DNA of 60,909 bases, taken from Clostridia bacterium. Lineage in GTDB: Bacteria > Bacillota > Clostridia > Christensenellales > Aristaeellaceae. The stretch lies in assembly GCA_030530315.1 (NCBI GenBank), contig JAUMVG010000012.1:267-61175 (forward strand), written 5' to 3'. The notes under the pieces were generated by a model, which was not told where the DNA came from, did no database searches, and saw only the letters and a list, made by a program, of their open reading frames with translations. Shown in pieces: positions 17,905 to 26,075 of this stretch; position 1 is the first letter of the stretch; each line of letters starts with the position of its first letter. The translations under genes were made by a program, and so were the position numbers.

Positions 17905-18744
17905 TCAGATCAACCTCTGGGCATGCAGCCAGTCCCAGGATTCCCGGACCAGCCGGTTGGCGTATGCCAGGTCCTCCGCATGCTTCTCCCGCAGGCTGAA
18001 CGCCTCGGTGAACTCGATCTCGATGGAGAAGGGCCCCTCGAAGCCGTCGTCCTGCATGGTTTGCATCAGCTCCGACAGGGGCAGTTCGCCGCCACCGAGG
18101 GCCGGGAAGTTCCAGACGCCCTTCCCGCCGACCTTGTCCTTGAGGTGGCAGCAGTTCATCTTCTTCAGGCAGGCGCGCAGGTCGGCACGGGGATCGACGC
18201 CGCTCCAGAACACCGCGTTGGCCGCGTCATAGCAGACGCCGATCCTGGGGCTGTCCACGGCGTTCACCAGGCGACAGGCGGCTTCGCCGGTGCCGTAGTG
18301 CGCGCCGTGCACCTCGATGCCCAGCCGCAGGTCGCAGGCCTCCAGGTCCGGCAGCAGCGCCCTGAGGTTGGCGACCAGCATATCCTCGGTGCCGCCGGGG
18401 CCGGGCGTGAAGTCGGATTCGCCGGTGGTGGAGATGATCCAGCCGCAGCCCAGCTCCCGGGCCAGACGCATGTTGGCGCGGAAGGCGTCCAGCCGATGGG
18501 GGTCGCTCAGGTCACAGTGGCCGCTCATGGCGATGATCTCAAGGCCCAGCGCCTTTGCCTTTTGCCGGACGCGGTCGATCTGTTCCCCGGGCCAATCGGG
18601 CAGGATGTGCTCGGTCCATCCGCGCAGCGCGGCGATCTCCACATACCTGAAGCCGGCCGCGGCAATGCCCTCCAGCGCTTCGTCGGTGCTGAACCCATGG
18701 TAGGTGTTTGTATTGATGGCAAACGCGTTCTTCGTGGGAATCAC
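17905..18744 (-). CDS. Sugar phosphate isomerase/epimerase (xylose-isomerase-like TIM barrel)
   Basis: A 279-residue AP-endonuclease-2 type barrel. The four metal ligands of this family are visible in GIEVHG (Glu), CYDAANA (Asp), CHLKDK (His) and SIEIEF (Glu). Members isomerise or epimerise sugars, inositols or keto-sugars. The best start is the GTG at 18744, which has AAAGGA unusually close to it; no internal ATG suits better. It is divergent from the second PIG-L gene across a 324-bp gap that holds a promoter for each. Confidence 0.85.
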   Translation of the reverse strand: MIPTKNAFAINTNTYHGFSTDEALEGIAAAGFRYVEIAALRGWTEHILPDWPGEQIDRVRQKAKALGLEIIAMSGHCDLSDPHRLDAFRANMRLARELGCGWIISTTGESDFTPGPGGTEDMLVANLRALLPDLEACDLRLGIEVHGAHYGTGEAACRLVNAVDSPRIGVCYDAANAVFWSGVDPRADLRACLKKMNCCHLKDKVGGKGVWNFPALGGGELPLSELMQTMQDDGFEGPFSIEIEFTEAFSLREKHAEDLAYANRLVRESWDWLHAQRLI

Positions 18745-18827
18745 GTCCTTTCATTCAGGCCATGGAGCAGGCCGGTTTCTGAAATCCCCCGGCCCGGGAC
18801 CCGTGCGCGGGCGGCCCTTGCATGAAT

Positions 18828-18856
18828 AGTTTATCACAGGCCGGCCATTGTGCCAA
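18828..18856 (-). promoter_or_regulatory. Promoter of the TIM-barrel isomerase gene
   Basis: On the minus strand TTGGCA (18851-18856), 17-bp spacer, TAAACT (18828-18833). Together with the plus promoter at 18906 it makes the 18745-19068 gap a divergent control region. No other feature is evident in it. Confidence 0.6.
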
Positions 18857-18905
18857 CCTTTATTTGTTTCACCGATAAAAATGGCGCGAAAAGCGCGCCG
18901 ACAGG

Positions 18906-18934
18906 TTGACTTTTTGCCTCTACATTTGTAAAAT
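18906..18934 (+). promoter_or_regulatory. Promoter of the PIG-L/NagB-like operon
   Basis: TTGACT (18906-18911), 17-bp spacer, TAAAAT (18929-18934), followed by a 130-bp leader without a recognised riboswitch. Confidence 0.75.
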
Positions 18935-19068
18935 ATTTTTAGACAAAATCAAATTAACCTTTCGGCTCGGTTTTGGCGACGGCCATTTTCGGCGCGCCAA
19001 GGACGGGCTGAACGCCGCGGCGAGGGACCCGCCCCGCAATTCGCGGAGACGATCAAGGAGGAGAGGAC

Positions 19069-19776
19069 ATGAATATCCTGGCAATCGGCTGCCATCCGGA
19101 CGACCTGGAAATCGGCTGCTACGGCACGCTGGCGAAGTACGTCAAGCAGGGCCACGACGTTGCGGTGTGCCACGTGGCCAACGGAAACCTGGGGCACGTG
19201 GTCATCATGCCGGACGAGCTGCGCAAGATCCGCTTCGAGGAGGCGGAGCGCGCCTCGAAGGTGATCGGCGCGACCCACTATTCCATCGACATCGACGACC
19301 TGTACGTCACGCCGGAGAACGACGAGCTGATCCGCCGCCTGGCCGCCGTGGTGCGGGAGGTGCAGCCGGACGTGGTCATCACCCACTACGAGCGGGACTA
19401 CATGAACGACCACATGAACACCTATTACGCGGCCTTCCGCGCCACCTTCGGCGCCAGCTGCGGCCACTTCGACCTGTCGGCCACGACGCCCGCGGCGAAC
19501 GTCTGCCCGATGTACCACATGGACACCCTCACCGGCGCGGACTTCCTGCCCACCGAATACGTGGACATCACCGACACCATCGAGTTGAAGATGGAGGCGC
19601 TGAACTGCCATGAATCCCAGCTGAAGTGGATGATGGAGCACGATAACATCGACTTCGCGGACATGGTGCGGACCTGCTCCAAGGTGCGCGGTTACCAGTG
19701 CGGCGTGAAGTACGCCGAGGGCTTCCGGCTGAGCCGGAATTACCTGCGCATGGTGCCCCGCCGCCTGCTGCCCTGA
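19069..19776 (+). CDS. PIG-L family N-deacetylase (second copy)
   Basis: A 235-residue LmbE-type deacetylase with the canonical GCHPDDLEIG motif (H9, D11, D12) right at the N-terminus. The second metal motif is HYERDYMNDH. It is more canonical and shorter than the copy at 12978, so the two are unlikely to be recent duplicates. AAGGAGG precedes the ATG. The NagB-like gene follows 67 bp later in the same direction, an arrangement that pairs a likely N-deacetylase with a likely amino-sugar isomerase. Confidence 0.88.
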   Translation: MNILAIGCHPDDLEIGCYGTLAKYVKQGHDVAVCHVANGNLGHVVIMPDELRKIRFEEAERASKVIGATHYSIDIDDLYVTPENDELIRRLAAVVREVQPDVVITHYERDYMNDHMNTYYAAFRATFGASCGHFDLSATTPAANVCPMYHMDTLTGADFLPTEYVDITDTIELKMEALNCHESQLKWMMEHDNIDFADMVRTCSKVRGYQCGVKYAEGFRLSRNYLRMVPRRLLP

Positions 19777-19843
19777 CGACGAAAGCAGGATCCGAAATTC
19801 ACACATGCTCATTATGAACAGCCATAACAAGGAGGAATGCCAC

Positions 19844-20794
19844 ATGGATATGACCAACACCCTGAAGGGCTCCTATTTCAGCGAGATCCTGCCCGCGGGC
19901 TGGGACATTGAAAAGATCAAGGCCTGCGTGTCCAATCCGCCGGAGTCCGTGCTGGACCGCCAGCCCTTCTGGAACGACGGCTTTGCCCCGGTGAAGTGCA
20001 CCAACCTGGAGGAGTTCGGCGTCTACATGGGCCACGAGATCGCGATGCAGATCCGCATCGCCCGGGACGAGGGCCGCAAGCTGATCCTGATCCTGCCCGT
20101 CGGCCCGATGGGCATGTACAAGTGGGCGGTCTACTTCCTGAAGGAGTGGAACGTGGACTGCAAGCACGTCTACGGCTTCAACATGGACGAGTGGGCCGAC
20201 GCCGAGGGCAACACCCTGCCCGCCAGCGATCCCGCGGCCTTCCAGAACGCCATGACCGAGGCCTTCTACGGCCCCCTGGGCGAGCTGAGCGTGCCCGAGG
20301 ACCAGCGCAACTTCGCCACCCGCGAGAACCTGCCCACCTATCCGGAGAAGATCGCGAAGCTGAAGGCCGAGGGCGCGAAGCAGGTGCTGGTGTACGGCAT
20401 CGGCCGCATGTGCCACATCGCGTTCTGGGAGCCCCATTTCGCCGGCGATTACGCCACCGTGGAGGAGTGGAAGGCGGCGCCCTACCGCATTGGCGCGCGG
20501 CTGCATCCCTTCACCATCGAGCAGAACGCCATTACGTCCTTCCGCTCCAGCTGGCCGCTGATCCCGTGCTATGCCAACACCATCGGCCCGGCCATCATCT
20601 TCAGCTCCGACTACGCCATCGGCGGCGCGGACGGCGTGCTGTCCCGCGGCATGCAGTGGCAGGGCATGAGCTTCTGGATGACCCTGCGCCACGGCCCCGT
20701 GAAGGAGATCACCTCCAGCTGGATTCCCACGATGCCCGGCAAGCTGTTCTTCATGGAAGAGCTGGCCGGCCCGCTCTGCGCGGATACCAACTGA
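19844..20794 (+). CDS. NagB-like glucosamine-6-phosphate isomerase/deaminase family protein
   Basis: A 316-residue member of the NagB/RpiA/phosphogluconolactonase superfamily. In E. coli NagB the active-site loop GVGNDGHIAFNEP carries D141, H143 and E148. Here the aligned loop is GIGRMCHIAFWEP (residues 185-197), so H191 and E196 are kept but D141 is Met189. The other catalytic aspartate (NMDE, D115) is retained. The sugar-phosphate loop also differs (LPVGPMG instead of LPTGSTP). It may therefore isomerise or deaminate a non-phosphorylated or otherwise modified amino sugar. The start at 19844 has AAGGAGG 8 bases before it. A terminator follows. Confidence 0.82.
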   Translation: MDMTNTLKGSYFSEILPAGWDIEKIKACVSNPPESVLDRQPFWNDGFAPVKCTNLEEFGVYMGHEIAMQIRIARDEGRKLILILPVGPMGMYKWAVYFLKEWNVDCKHVYGFNMDEWADAEGNTLPASDPAAFQNAMTEAFYGPLGELSVPEDQRNFATRENLPTYPEKIAKLKAEGAKQVLVYGIGRMCHIAFWEPHFAGDYATVEEWKAAPYRIGARLHPFTIEQNAITSFRSSWPLIPCYANTIGPAIIFSSDYAIGGADGVLSRGMQWQGMSFWMTLRHGPVKEITSSWIPTMPGKLFFMEELAGPLCADTN

Positions 20795-20823
20795 TCCTAT
20801 CGAACCGAAGGCTGCCCTCAATG

Positions 20824-20862
20824 AAACGGCCGCCCGGCGGATGAAGCCGGGCGGCCGTTTTG
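20824..20862. terminator. Terminator between convergent genes
   Basis: A perfect 15-bp stem (20824-20838 with 20846-20860) with a 7-base loop and T tail on the plus strand. It separates the NagB-like gene from the convergent MFS gene. Confidence 0.85.
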
Positions 20863-20917
20863 CGCATGCCTGGGTCGGCATTGAAACGCGTTCGCGGGAT
20901 CGCGTTTTTCCCTGTCG

Positions 20918-22057
20918 TCAACGCACCCTTTGGCGCTTCGGCAGCGCCGCGCACAGCGCGGCCCCGGCCAGGGCGACGCCGCCCAGCAGCGCGAAGGCCG
21001 ACACCAGGCTGAAGCGCCGGGCGACCAGCCCGATCAGCGCCGGGAACAGTATGCCGCCCGCGCCGCAGCCCGCGCTCATCAGGCCGGAGGCCGTGCCGGC
21101 GTGCTCCGGGAAGCGGGCATTGGCCTCCGCCACCAGCGTGGACCAGATGGGGCCGTAGGCAAAGCCCGTCGCGAAGCAGAGGGCCAGGGCCAGCGCCAGG
21201 GGGGCGGGGAGGATCAGCGCGGCAAACAGCGCCGCGATCAGCCCGAAGCCGGCGATCAGCACGGGCTTAGCCGGGTATCGGATGGAGGAAAACACGAACC
21301 GGGACAGCATCATGCCCAGCCAGTAGAGGGACACGCAGGAGACCGGGGTCTTTGCGAAGCGTCCCGAGATCAGGCTCTCGATGAAGTAGCCGAATCCGGT
21401 CTCCAGCCCCACGTACAGCAGTATGCCCGCGAACAGGCACAGGAAGGCCCCGGAGGTCAGCAGTCTGCGCGCGCCGCCGCGCTCCCGGGCCGCGGCGGGC
21501 AGGGGCGCGGGGAACCGGCAGAGGAGCAGTATGGGCAGCATGACGGCGTAGCCGCCCGCGCACAGATAGAACGCCGCGCGCCAGCGGATGCCGAAGGCGT
21601 TGATCAGGGCGGGGGAGAGCACCGCGCCCAGGCAGAGTATCGCCTGGGACAGGTTGATGCCCCGGGTCTCCCAGTCCGGCCCGAGGTCGGACATCACGGC
21701 GCAGCAGCCGCTCTCGCACACGCTGTAGCCCGAGCCCACCAGTATGGCGCCGATGGCATAGGCGAGGGGCGTCCGGGCGCTGCCGCAGAGCAGGAGCCCG
21801 ACGCCGAACAGAGCGCAGAACGCCGAGATGACGGGCTTTCGCCCGACGCGGTCCGCCAGGGCGCCCATCCACACGGGCACGAAGGCGGCGGGCAGGAATT
21901 GCAGGGACACCAGCGCGCCCATGCCCGCGATGTCCAGCCCCAGGTCCCCGGCGACCGCCTCGATGACCGTCTGGGACGCGCCGAGGAAGCAGCCGTAGGC
22001 AAACATCAGCCCACAGCAGGCGGCCACCAGCCGCAGTCGGTCCGATCTGTTTTGCAT
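20918..22057 (-). CDS. MFS transporter
   Basis: Twelve-segment major facilitator of 379 residues. The MFS signature between helices 2 and 3 is visible as GALADRVGRKPV, and a long hydrophobic pattern repeats in both halves. Start at ATG 22057 with GGAGA before it. The closest annotated relatives would be nutrient or sialate-like symporters and drug exporters; the substrate is not deducible. It is transcribed from its own promoter and divergent from the two-gene ABC exporter. Confidence 0.85.
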   Translation of the reverse strand: MQNRSDRLRLVAACCGLMFAYGCFLGASQTVIEAVAGDLGLDIAGMGALVSLQFLPAAFVPVWMGALADRVGRKPVISAFCALFGVGLLLCGSARTPLAYAIGAILVGSGYSVCESGCCAVMSDLGPDWETRGINLSQAILCLGAVLSPALINAFGIRWRAAFYLCAGGYAVMLPILLLCRFPAPLPAAARERGGARRLLTSGAFLCLFAGILLYVGLETGFGYFIESLISGRFAKTPVSCVSLYWLGMMLSRFVFSSIRYPAKPVLIAGFGLIAALFAALILPAPLALALALCFATGFAYGPIWSTLVAEANARFPEHAGTASGLMSAGCGAGGILFPALIGLVARRFSLVSAFALLGGVALAGAALCAALPKRQRVR

Positions 22058-22132
22058 GCGTCCATCTCCAAAGCGAAGGGCGGCCCGTGGGCGCGTCGGC
22101 CCGGGCCCCGTTCGACTAATTTTTTCACTCAA

Positions 22133-22161
22133 AGTGTACACGAAGCCTCCGGGGATGTCAA
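22133..22161 (-). promoter_or_regulatory. Promoter of the MFS gene
   Basis: Minus-strand TTGACA (22156-22161), 17-bp spacer, TACACT (22133-22138), about 75 bp before the start codon. Confidence 0.75.
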
Positions 22162-22288
22162 GGGAGGAACGACATACCGGGATGCTGTAACCCTTTGAGC
22201 CATAGCGGCGTCTATACAGGAGAAGGACAGATCGTGGCCTCGACAGAATGGATAGACCTTGGCACGACGGAGACGGGAGCGAGGAAGC

Positions 22289-23152
22289 ATGGCGAAGCTT
22301 GAGTTGAGCGGCATCACCGTGGCATATGAAAAGTTCACATTGTCAAATGTCTCGTTCTCGTGCGACGAGGGTGAAATAGTTGCCCTCGTCGGCAAGAACG
22401 GCGCGGGAAAGACGACGACGATCGATTCCATCATGGGCCTGACGAGACGCCTGTCGGGGAGCGTTCGCTATGACGGGCAATTGGTGACAGGGGCGAACGA
22501 GCATCGGTTCAAGCAGAAGATCGGCTATGTCGGCGCGTCGCAGGAGTTCTATCCCGGCATTCGCGTCGGCGCCTTCCTTCGGGTCGTCTCCGGGTTTTAC
22601 CCGCAGTGGGACGCGTCCAGGATGGCGCGGTATTTATCCGATTTCAACATCGACCCAAGCAAAAGGCTGTCTCAGCTCTCGAGCGGGATGAAGGTCAAGC
22701 TGTCATTGGCCATCGCGCTTTCCCATTCCGCGGAGATTTTTCTCCTGGATGAGCCCACGTCGGGACTGGACCCCATCGTTCGGGAGCAGGTGCTTGAAAT
22801 ACTGGAGCGCCTGGCCAGGGAGAGGAACGCCTGCATTCTGTTCTCATCCCATATCACGCAGGACGTGGAGAGGATAGCGACGCGCGTTCTCTTTCTGGTC
22901 AACGGGAGCATCGTGCTGGATACAGACGTGAAAAGGCTGGGTGAGCGCTTTGTCAAACTGCGCCTGGATGGTCCGGCTGTGTGCCCGGACCGAGGCAGGC
23001 GAAAAGGCGTTATCCTCAACGACAGGTTCGTGATTATGAAAACATCCGACGCGTTGCCCGAGGACCTCGACAAGCTCGAAAGAGCGCCATTGGGTGTTGA
23101 AGAGGCGCTGATATTCCTGGAGGGAGGCGTCGATGATGCTCCAACTGATTAG
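22289..23152 (+). CDS. ABC transporter ATPase (ABC-2 exporter type)
   Basis: A 287-residue ATPase of the CcmA/YtrB/BcrA group. Walker A is GKNGAGKTTT, the signature motif is LSSGMKVKLS and Walker B is FLLDEPTSGLDP, followed by the switch histidine (SSHITQ). The start at 22289 has GAGGAA before it. The downstream permease gene overlaps by 20 bp, so the pair is a unit. Such pairs often come with a GntR regulator (ytrA type), which is absent here. Base composition is a little less GC-rich than the neighbours. Confidence 0.9.
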   Translation: MAKLELSGITVAYEKFTLSNVSFSCDEGEIVALVGKNGAGKTTTIDSIMGLTRRLSGSVRYDGQLVTGANEHRFKQKIGYVGASQEFYPGIRVGAFLRVVSGFYPQWDASRMARYLSDFNIDPSKRLSQLSSGMKVKLSLAIALSHSAEIFLLDEPTSGLDPIVREQVLEILERLARERNACILFSSHITQDVERIATRVLFLVNGSIVLDTDVKRLGERFVKLRLDGPAVCPDRGRRKGVILNDRFVIMKTSDALPEDLDKLERAPLGVEEALIFLEGGVDDAPTD

Positions 23153-23777
23153 GAAGGACATCGCGTTCAACCGGAAATGGGCACTGCTGCTGGTTTTGGT
23201 CGCCATCCTGATGCCCCCTGTGTTCTATATCGATCGTCAGGAATCGCGGTTGATACTCTGGGTGTATATCATTGGAGGCGTATTGGCCAATTCGCACTTT
23301 GTCTCCCGGTCGTGCTATTTGGACGATAACGCGCAGACGCGAGGGTTTCTGGCTTCGCTGCCCGTCCGAAAGGCGCAGCTGGTCCTTTCAAAGTACCTTC
23401 TGGGACTGCTGTGCATGGTTGTATCAATCGGTCTGACCTCGCTGTCAGCTGTAGCGCTGGGGCTTTATCCCGGCCTTCGGGGAGCGCTGATTGCGTCCGT
23501 CTACTTACTGTTGTACTACGCGATCTTTCTGGGTGTGTTTTTCCGCTTCGACTACGGCAGCGCGGAAAAGGCGAACGCCGCCTTGCAGATGCTGGCCATC
23601 CTGTCCGCCTTTGTGATCGACAGGAGCGGGGGAGGCCTCGACGGGTTGGCGGTTGCCCCGGCCGCCCTGCCCGCCGCGGCAGCGGCAGGCCTGATGATCT
23701 ATGCCGCTTCCGCGGCCCTGTCCATTCGCGCCGCTTCCCGCTTTTGCCGGCGGGGGCGGGGTGACGCGAAAGCGTAG
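23133..23777 (+). CDS. ABC-2 type exporter permease
   Basis: A 214-residue integral membrane protein with about six hydrophobic segments, beginning MLQLIRKDI as in ABC2_membrane_5-type permeases. It overlaps the ATPase gene by 20 bp. The small size and context suggest an exporter of a peptide, antibiotic or lipid; the cargo is unknown. The last 20 residues are Arg/Gly-rich and cytoplasmic. Confidence 0.82.
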   Translation: MMLQLIRKDIAFNRKWALLLVLVAILMPPVFYIDRQESRLILWVYIIGGVLANSHFVSRSCYLDDNAQTRGFLASLPVRKAQLVLSKYLLGLLCMVVSIGLTSLSAVALGLYPGLRGALIASVYLLLYYAIFLGVFFRFDYGSAEKANAALQMLAILSAFVIDRSGGGLDGLAVAPAALPAAAAAGLMIYAASAALSIRAASRFCRRGRGDAKA

Positions 23778-23853
23778 GGGCGGTCTCAGAACGCGCTTTA
23801 GGTCGCTTTGGGCGGGACCGCCGATTGGATTTGGCCCCGTCAAATGTCGGGTA

Positions 23854-23883
23854 TTGACAGCAGATGCCTTGATTCAATATACT
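23854..23883 (+). promoter_or_regulatory. Promoter of the LRR protein gene
   Basis: TTGACA (23854-23859), 18-bp spacer, TATACT (23878-23883), 100 bp before the start. Confidence 0.75.
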
Positions 23884-23982
23884 GTTAAAGGAAGAAGCTG
23901 CCTTGAAATGGGCCTGAAATAGAATTAACGCAAAGATGTATCGGGGCCCGGTGCGCTCGGCAATGAAGGGGAGGAAATGACC

Positions 23983-25242
23983 GTGAAGCGCTTTCTTTTG
24001 CTCACGCTGACACTGGCGATGCTGGCGAGCCTGGCATTTTCCGCGCAGGCAAAAACCGAAAAGATGGAGATGCCGGACGGCGGCGGGACCTTCTACTTCG
24101 AGGAACAGGAGGACGGCAGTCTCCGAATTCTGCAATGGGCTGGCAAGGCTGAGAGCGTGGAAGTCCCGGAAACCATTGGAAACCGTCCGGTGACGGCCAT
24201 TGCCAGCCGGGCCTTTATGTATCGCGACATGAAGGAGGTCTATATTCCCGATAGCGTAACGCAGATTGGGAAGATAGCCTTCTGCGAATGCGACGCGCTG
24301 GAGCGCATACGACTGCCGGACGGCATGACTTCCATCCCGGATATGCTGTTCCATGGCTGCACAAGCCTGCTGGAGGTCAACATTCCCCCGAGCGTCACTG
24401 AGATCGGAGAGATGGCTTTCAGCGGATGCAGTCAACTGTCAAGCCTCGAACTGCCCGAGGGCTTGACCGCCATCGGCGACAGAGCCTTCTTTTCCTGCAT
24501 TGCGTTGAGCGACCTCCGGCTGCCTGCGGGGCTGCAGCGCATCGGCAAGGACTGCTTTTTCCGCTGTGAGAGCCTGACGTCCATCGATCTGCCGGAAGGG
24601 CTTGTTGAATTGGGGTGGGGTGCCTTCGCGTCATGCTCGGGCATTCATGAAATCGCGCTGCCGGAGAGCCTGCAGACGGTGGGACACAACCCATTTGCCA
24701 TGATGTCGCTGGAGTCCTTCGACGTCTCTCCCGACCACGCCTACCTGCTGTACGAGGACGGCGTGCTCTACTCCCGCGCTGATCACCGGCTGATCGGCTG
24801 CGTTCAGCCCAACCTGTTGCCGGCACACTACGAGGTGTTGGAGGGCACAGAGATCATCGATGAGTATGGTTTCTTGCTCTGCCGGAACCTTGAGTCGATC
24901 GCAATGCCGGACAGCGTGAGCCAGATCAAGGCGCTGGCCTTTTCCGGTTGTGACCGGCTGTCGCACATTCGCTGGTCCGCCGGCTTGAAGAGCATGCAGT
25001 CATTTGTGTTCATGAGATGCGACGCGCTGACAGAGATCGTGTTGCCCGAAGGCTTTGAGCACCTTTCCGGATACACGATCTGTGAATGCGAAAACCTGGA
25101 GCGGGTTGTAATCCCGGCCAGCGTCACGGAGATGAGCGAGGTTTCCATATACGGCTGTCCCAGGGCCCAGCTGGTTGTGGCGCGCGGCTCTGTGGCCGAG
25201 CGGGTCCTCCGGGATGCGCATATTCCCTATACCTGCTCCTGA
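23983..25242 (+). CDS. Secreted leucine-rich-repeat protein (BspA type)
   Basis: A 419-residue exported protein. The signal peptide is MKRFLLLTLTLAMLASLAFS with cleavage likely after AQA. The mature protein is almost entirely LRR_5/BspA repeats of about 23 residues with the pattern IPxSVTxIGxxAFxGCxxLxxI; at least eleven units can be counted. No sortase motif, dockerin or other anchor is visible at the C-terminus (PYTCS end). GTG 23983 is preferred to ATG 23977 because GGAGG lies 8 bases before it. BspA-type proteins are surface or secreted adhesins in gut bacteria; a binding role is inferred. It is monocistronic. Confidence 0.85.
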   Translation: MKRFLLLTLTLAMLASLAFSAQAKTEKMEMPDGGGTFYFEEQEDGSLRILQWAGKAESVEVPETIGNRPVTAIASRAFMYRDMKEVYIPDSVTQIGKIAFCECDALERIRLPDGMTSIPDMLFHGCTSLLEVNIPPSVTEIGEMAFSGCSQLSSLELPEGLTAIGDRAFFSCIALSDLRLPAGLQRIGKDCFFRCESLTSIDLPEGLVELGWGAFASCSGIHEIALPESLQTVGHNPFAMMSLESFDVSPDHAYLLYEDGVLYSRADHRLIGCVQPNLLPAHYEVLEGTEIIDEYGFLLCRNLESIAMPDSVSQIKALAFSGCDRLSHIRWSAGLKSMQSFVFMRCDALTEIVLPEGFEHLSGYTICECENLERVVIPASVTEMSEVSIYGCPRAQLVVARGSVAERVLRDAHIPYTCS

Positions 25243-25359
25243 GTCCGCGCCCCCTCCGTCCATAACAGCGGCGTTTGGCTGGGGCGCCGCCCAGACAGGA
25301 TATCAGACGCTGCCGCCGCCATTGGCGACGGTTGCACAGCGCCAATCATGTACAATTCA

Positions 25360-25399
25360 AAAAAATGAAACTGTGAGATCTTTACAGACCTCACAGTTT
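25360..25399 (-). terminator. Terminator of the tRNA operon
   Basis: A perfect 10-bp stem AAACTGTGAG / CTCACAGTTT with 12-base loop, followed on the minus strand by CATTTTTTT. It lies directly after the tRNA-Met gene. Confidence 0.9.
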
Positions 25400-25401
25400 T
25401 G

Positions 25402-25478
25402 TGGTACCGGCGATCGGATTCGAACCAATGACACTCCGGGTATGAACCGGATTCTCTAGCCAACTGAGATACGCCGGC
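25402..25478 (-). tRNA. tRNA-Met (CAT), elongator type
   Basis: A 77-nt cloverleaf with encoded CCA. The acceptor stem GCCGGCG pairs with CGCCGGT. The anticodon arm is TCCGG-TTCATAC-CCGGA, giving anticodon CAT. The T arm has GGTTCGAATCC. The three G-C pairs of initiator tRNA are absent, so this is the elongator. A tRNA-Ile with lysidine-modified CAT cannot be fully excluded by sequence alone. Confidence 0.9.
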
Positions 25479-25510
25479 ATATAAGCCAACCATATCGCTA
25501 TGGTTGGCGT

Positions 25511-25587
<77 letters not shown>

Positions 25588-25615
25588 ACACCGCGTCTCG
25601 TTCGACGCAAGAGTT

Positions 25616-25644
25616 ATTGTAGCACAAGACGGGGAGGTTGTCAA
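25616..25644 (-). promoter_or_regulatory. Consensus promoter of the tRNA operon
   Basis: Minus-strand TTGACA (25639-25644), exactly 17 bp, TACAAT (25616-25621), 28 bp upstream of the tRNA-fMet 5' end. Near-consensus as expected for stable RNA. Confidence 0.88.
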
Positions 25645-25760
25645 GGCTTTTTTTAAATTTCTTTCGTCAGCTGAATTTATCGGGCGGCCAGGGGAAAGTG
25701 GGGGCTTTACAAAAGGCCGGGTTTATGGTATTATAGCCATGATAATTGAACAGGGAAGTT

Positions 25761-25944
25761 CGCAGGTGCCCGGCATTGCCGGGACAATAGGGAACGGGGT
25801 GAAACTCCCCGACAGGACCGCTGCTGTGAAGCGGAGCGCCGCGCAGATGCGTCATTGGCTGGCGCCGCGTCCGGGATTCGGACGGGGCCGGGGCCGAGAA
25901 GACCGCGCGGAGGCGATGATGCTGAGTCAGAAGACCTGCCTGCG
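25761..25944 (+). ncRNA. Cobalamin riboswitch (B12 element), apparently orphan
   Basis: The conserved landmarks of the AdoCbl/cobalamin riboswitch occur in order: AATAGGGAA, GGTGAAACTCC, the CGCTGCTGTGAAGCGGAGC helix and the B12 box GAGTCAGAAGACCTGCC (25924-25940). The closing helix P1 is CGCAGG (25761-25766) with CCTGCG (25939-25944). It is followed 93 nt later by an intrinsic terminator. Such switches normally repress cobalamin uptake, biosynthesis or B12-independent isozymes in cis. Here the next gene on the same strand starts 1.3 kb away (27268), and the gene in between (yfcE) runs the other way. It is either a remnant, a trans-acting/antisense RNA or the control of an unrecognised small gene. 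Confidence 0.88.
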
Positions 25945-26036
25945 GATCAAGTATCGTTTTCTTCGGCCTTAAGAAAGATATGTTCCAGAGCGAAGCGCGT
26001 GCGGTGCGGGGCATCGCTGCGTGTTGCTACGATTAC

Positions 26037-26075
26037 GCGGGATATATCGGCTTGGGTCGGCATATCCCGCTTTTT
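26037..26075 (+). terminator. Terminator downstream of the cobalamin riboswitch
   Basis: A 9-bp stem GCGGGATAT / ATATCCCGC with a 16-base loop and TTTTTG tail. It is the likely expression platform of the switch. Confidence 0.85.

Noticed and set aside
25243-25359. ATTGGCG/CGCCAAT hairpin after the LRR gene as a terminator
   Set aside because: Stem of 7 bp with a 12-base loop and no T run on the plus strand; too weak to call.
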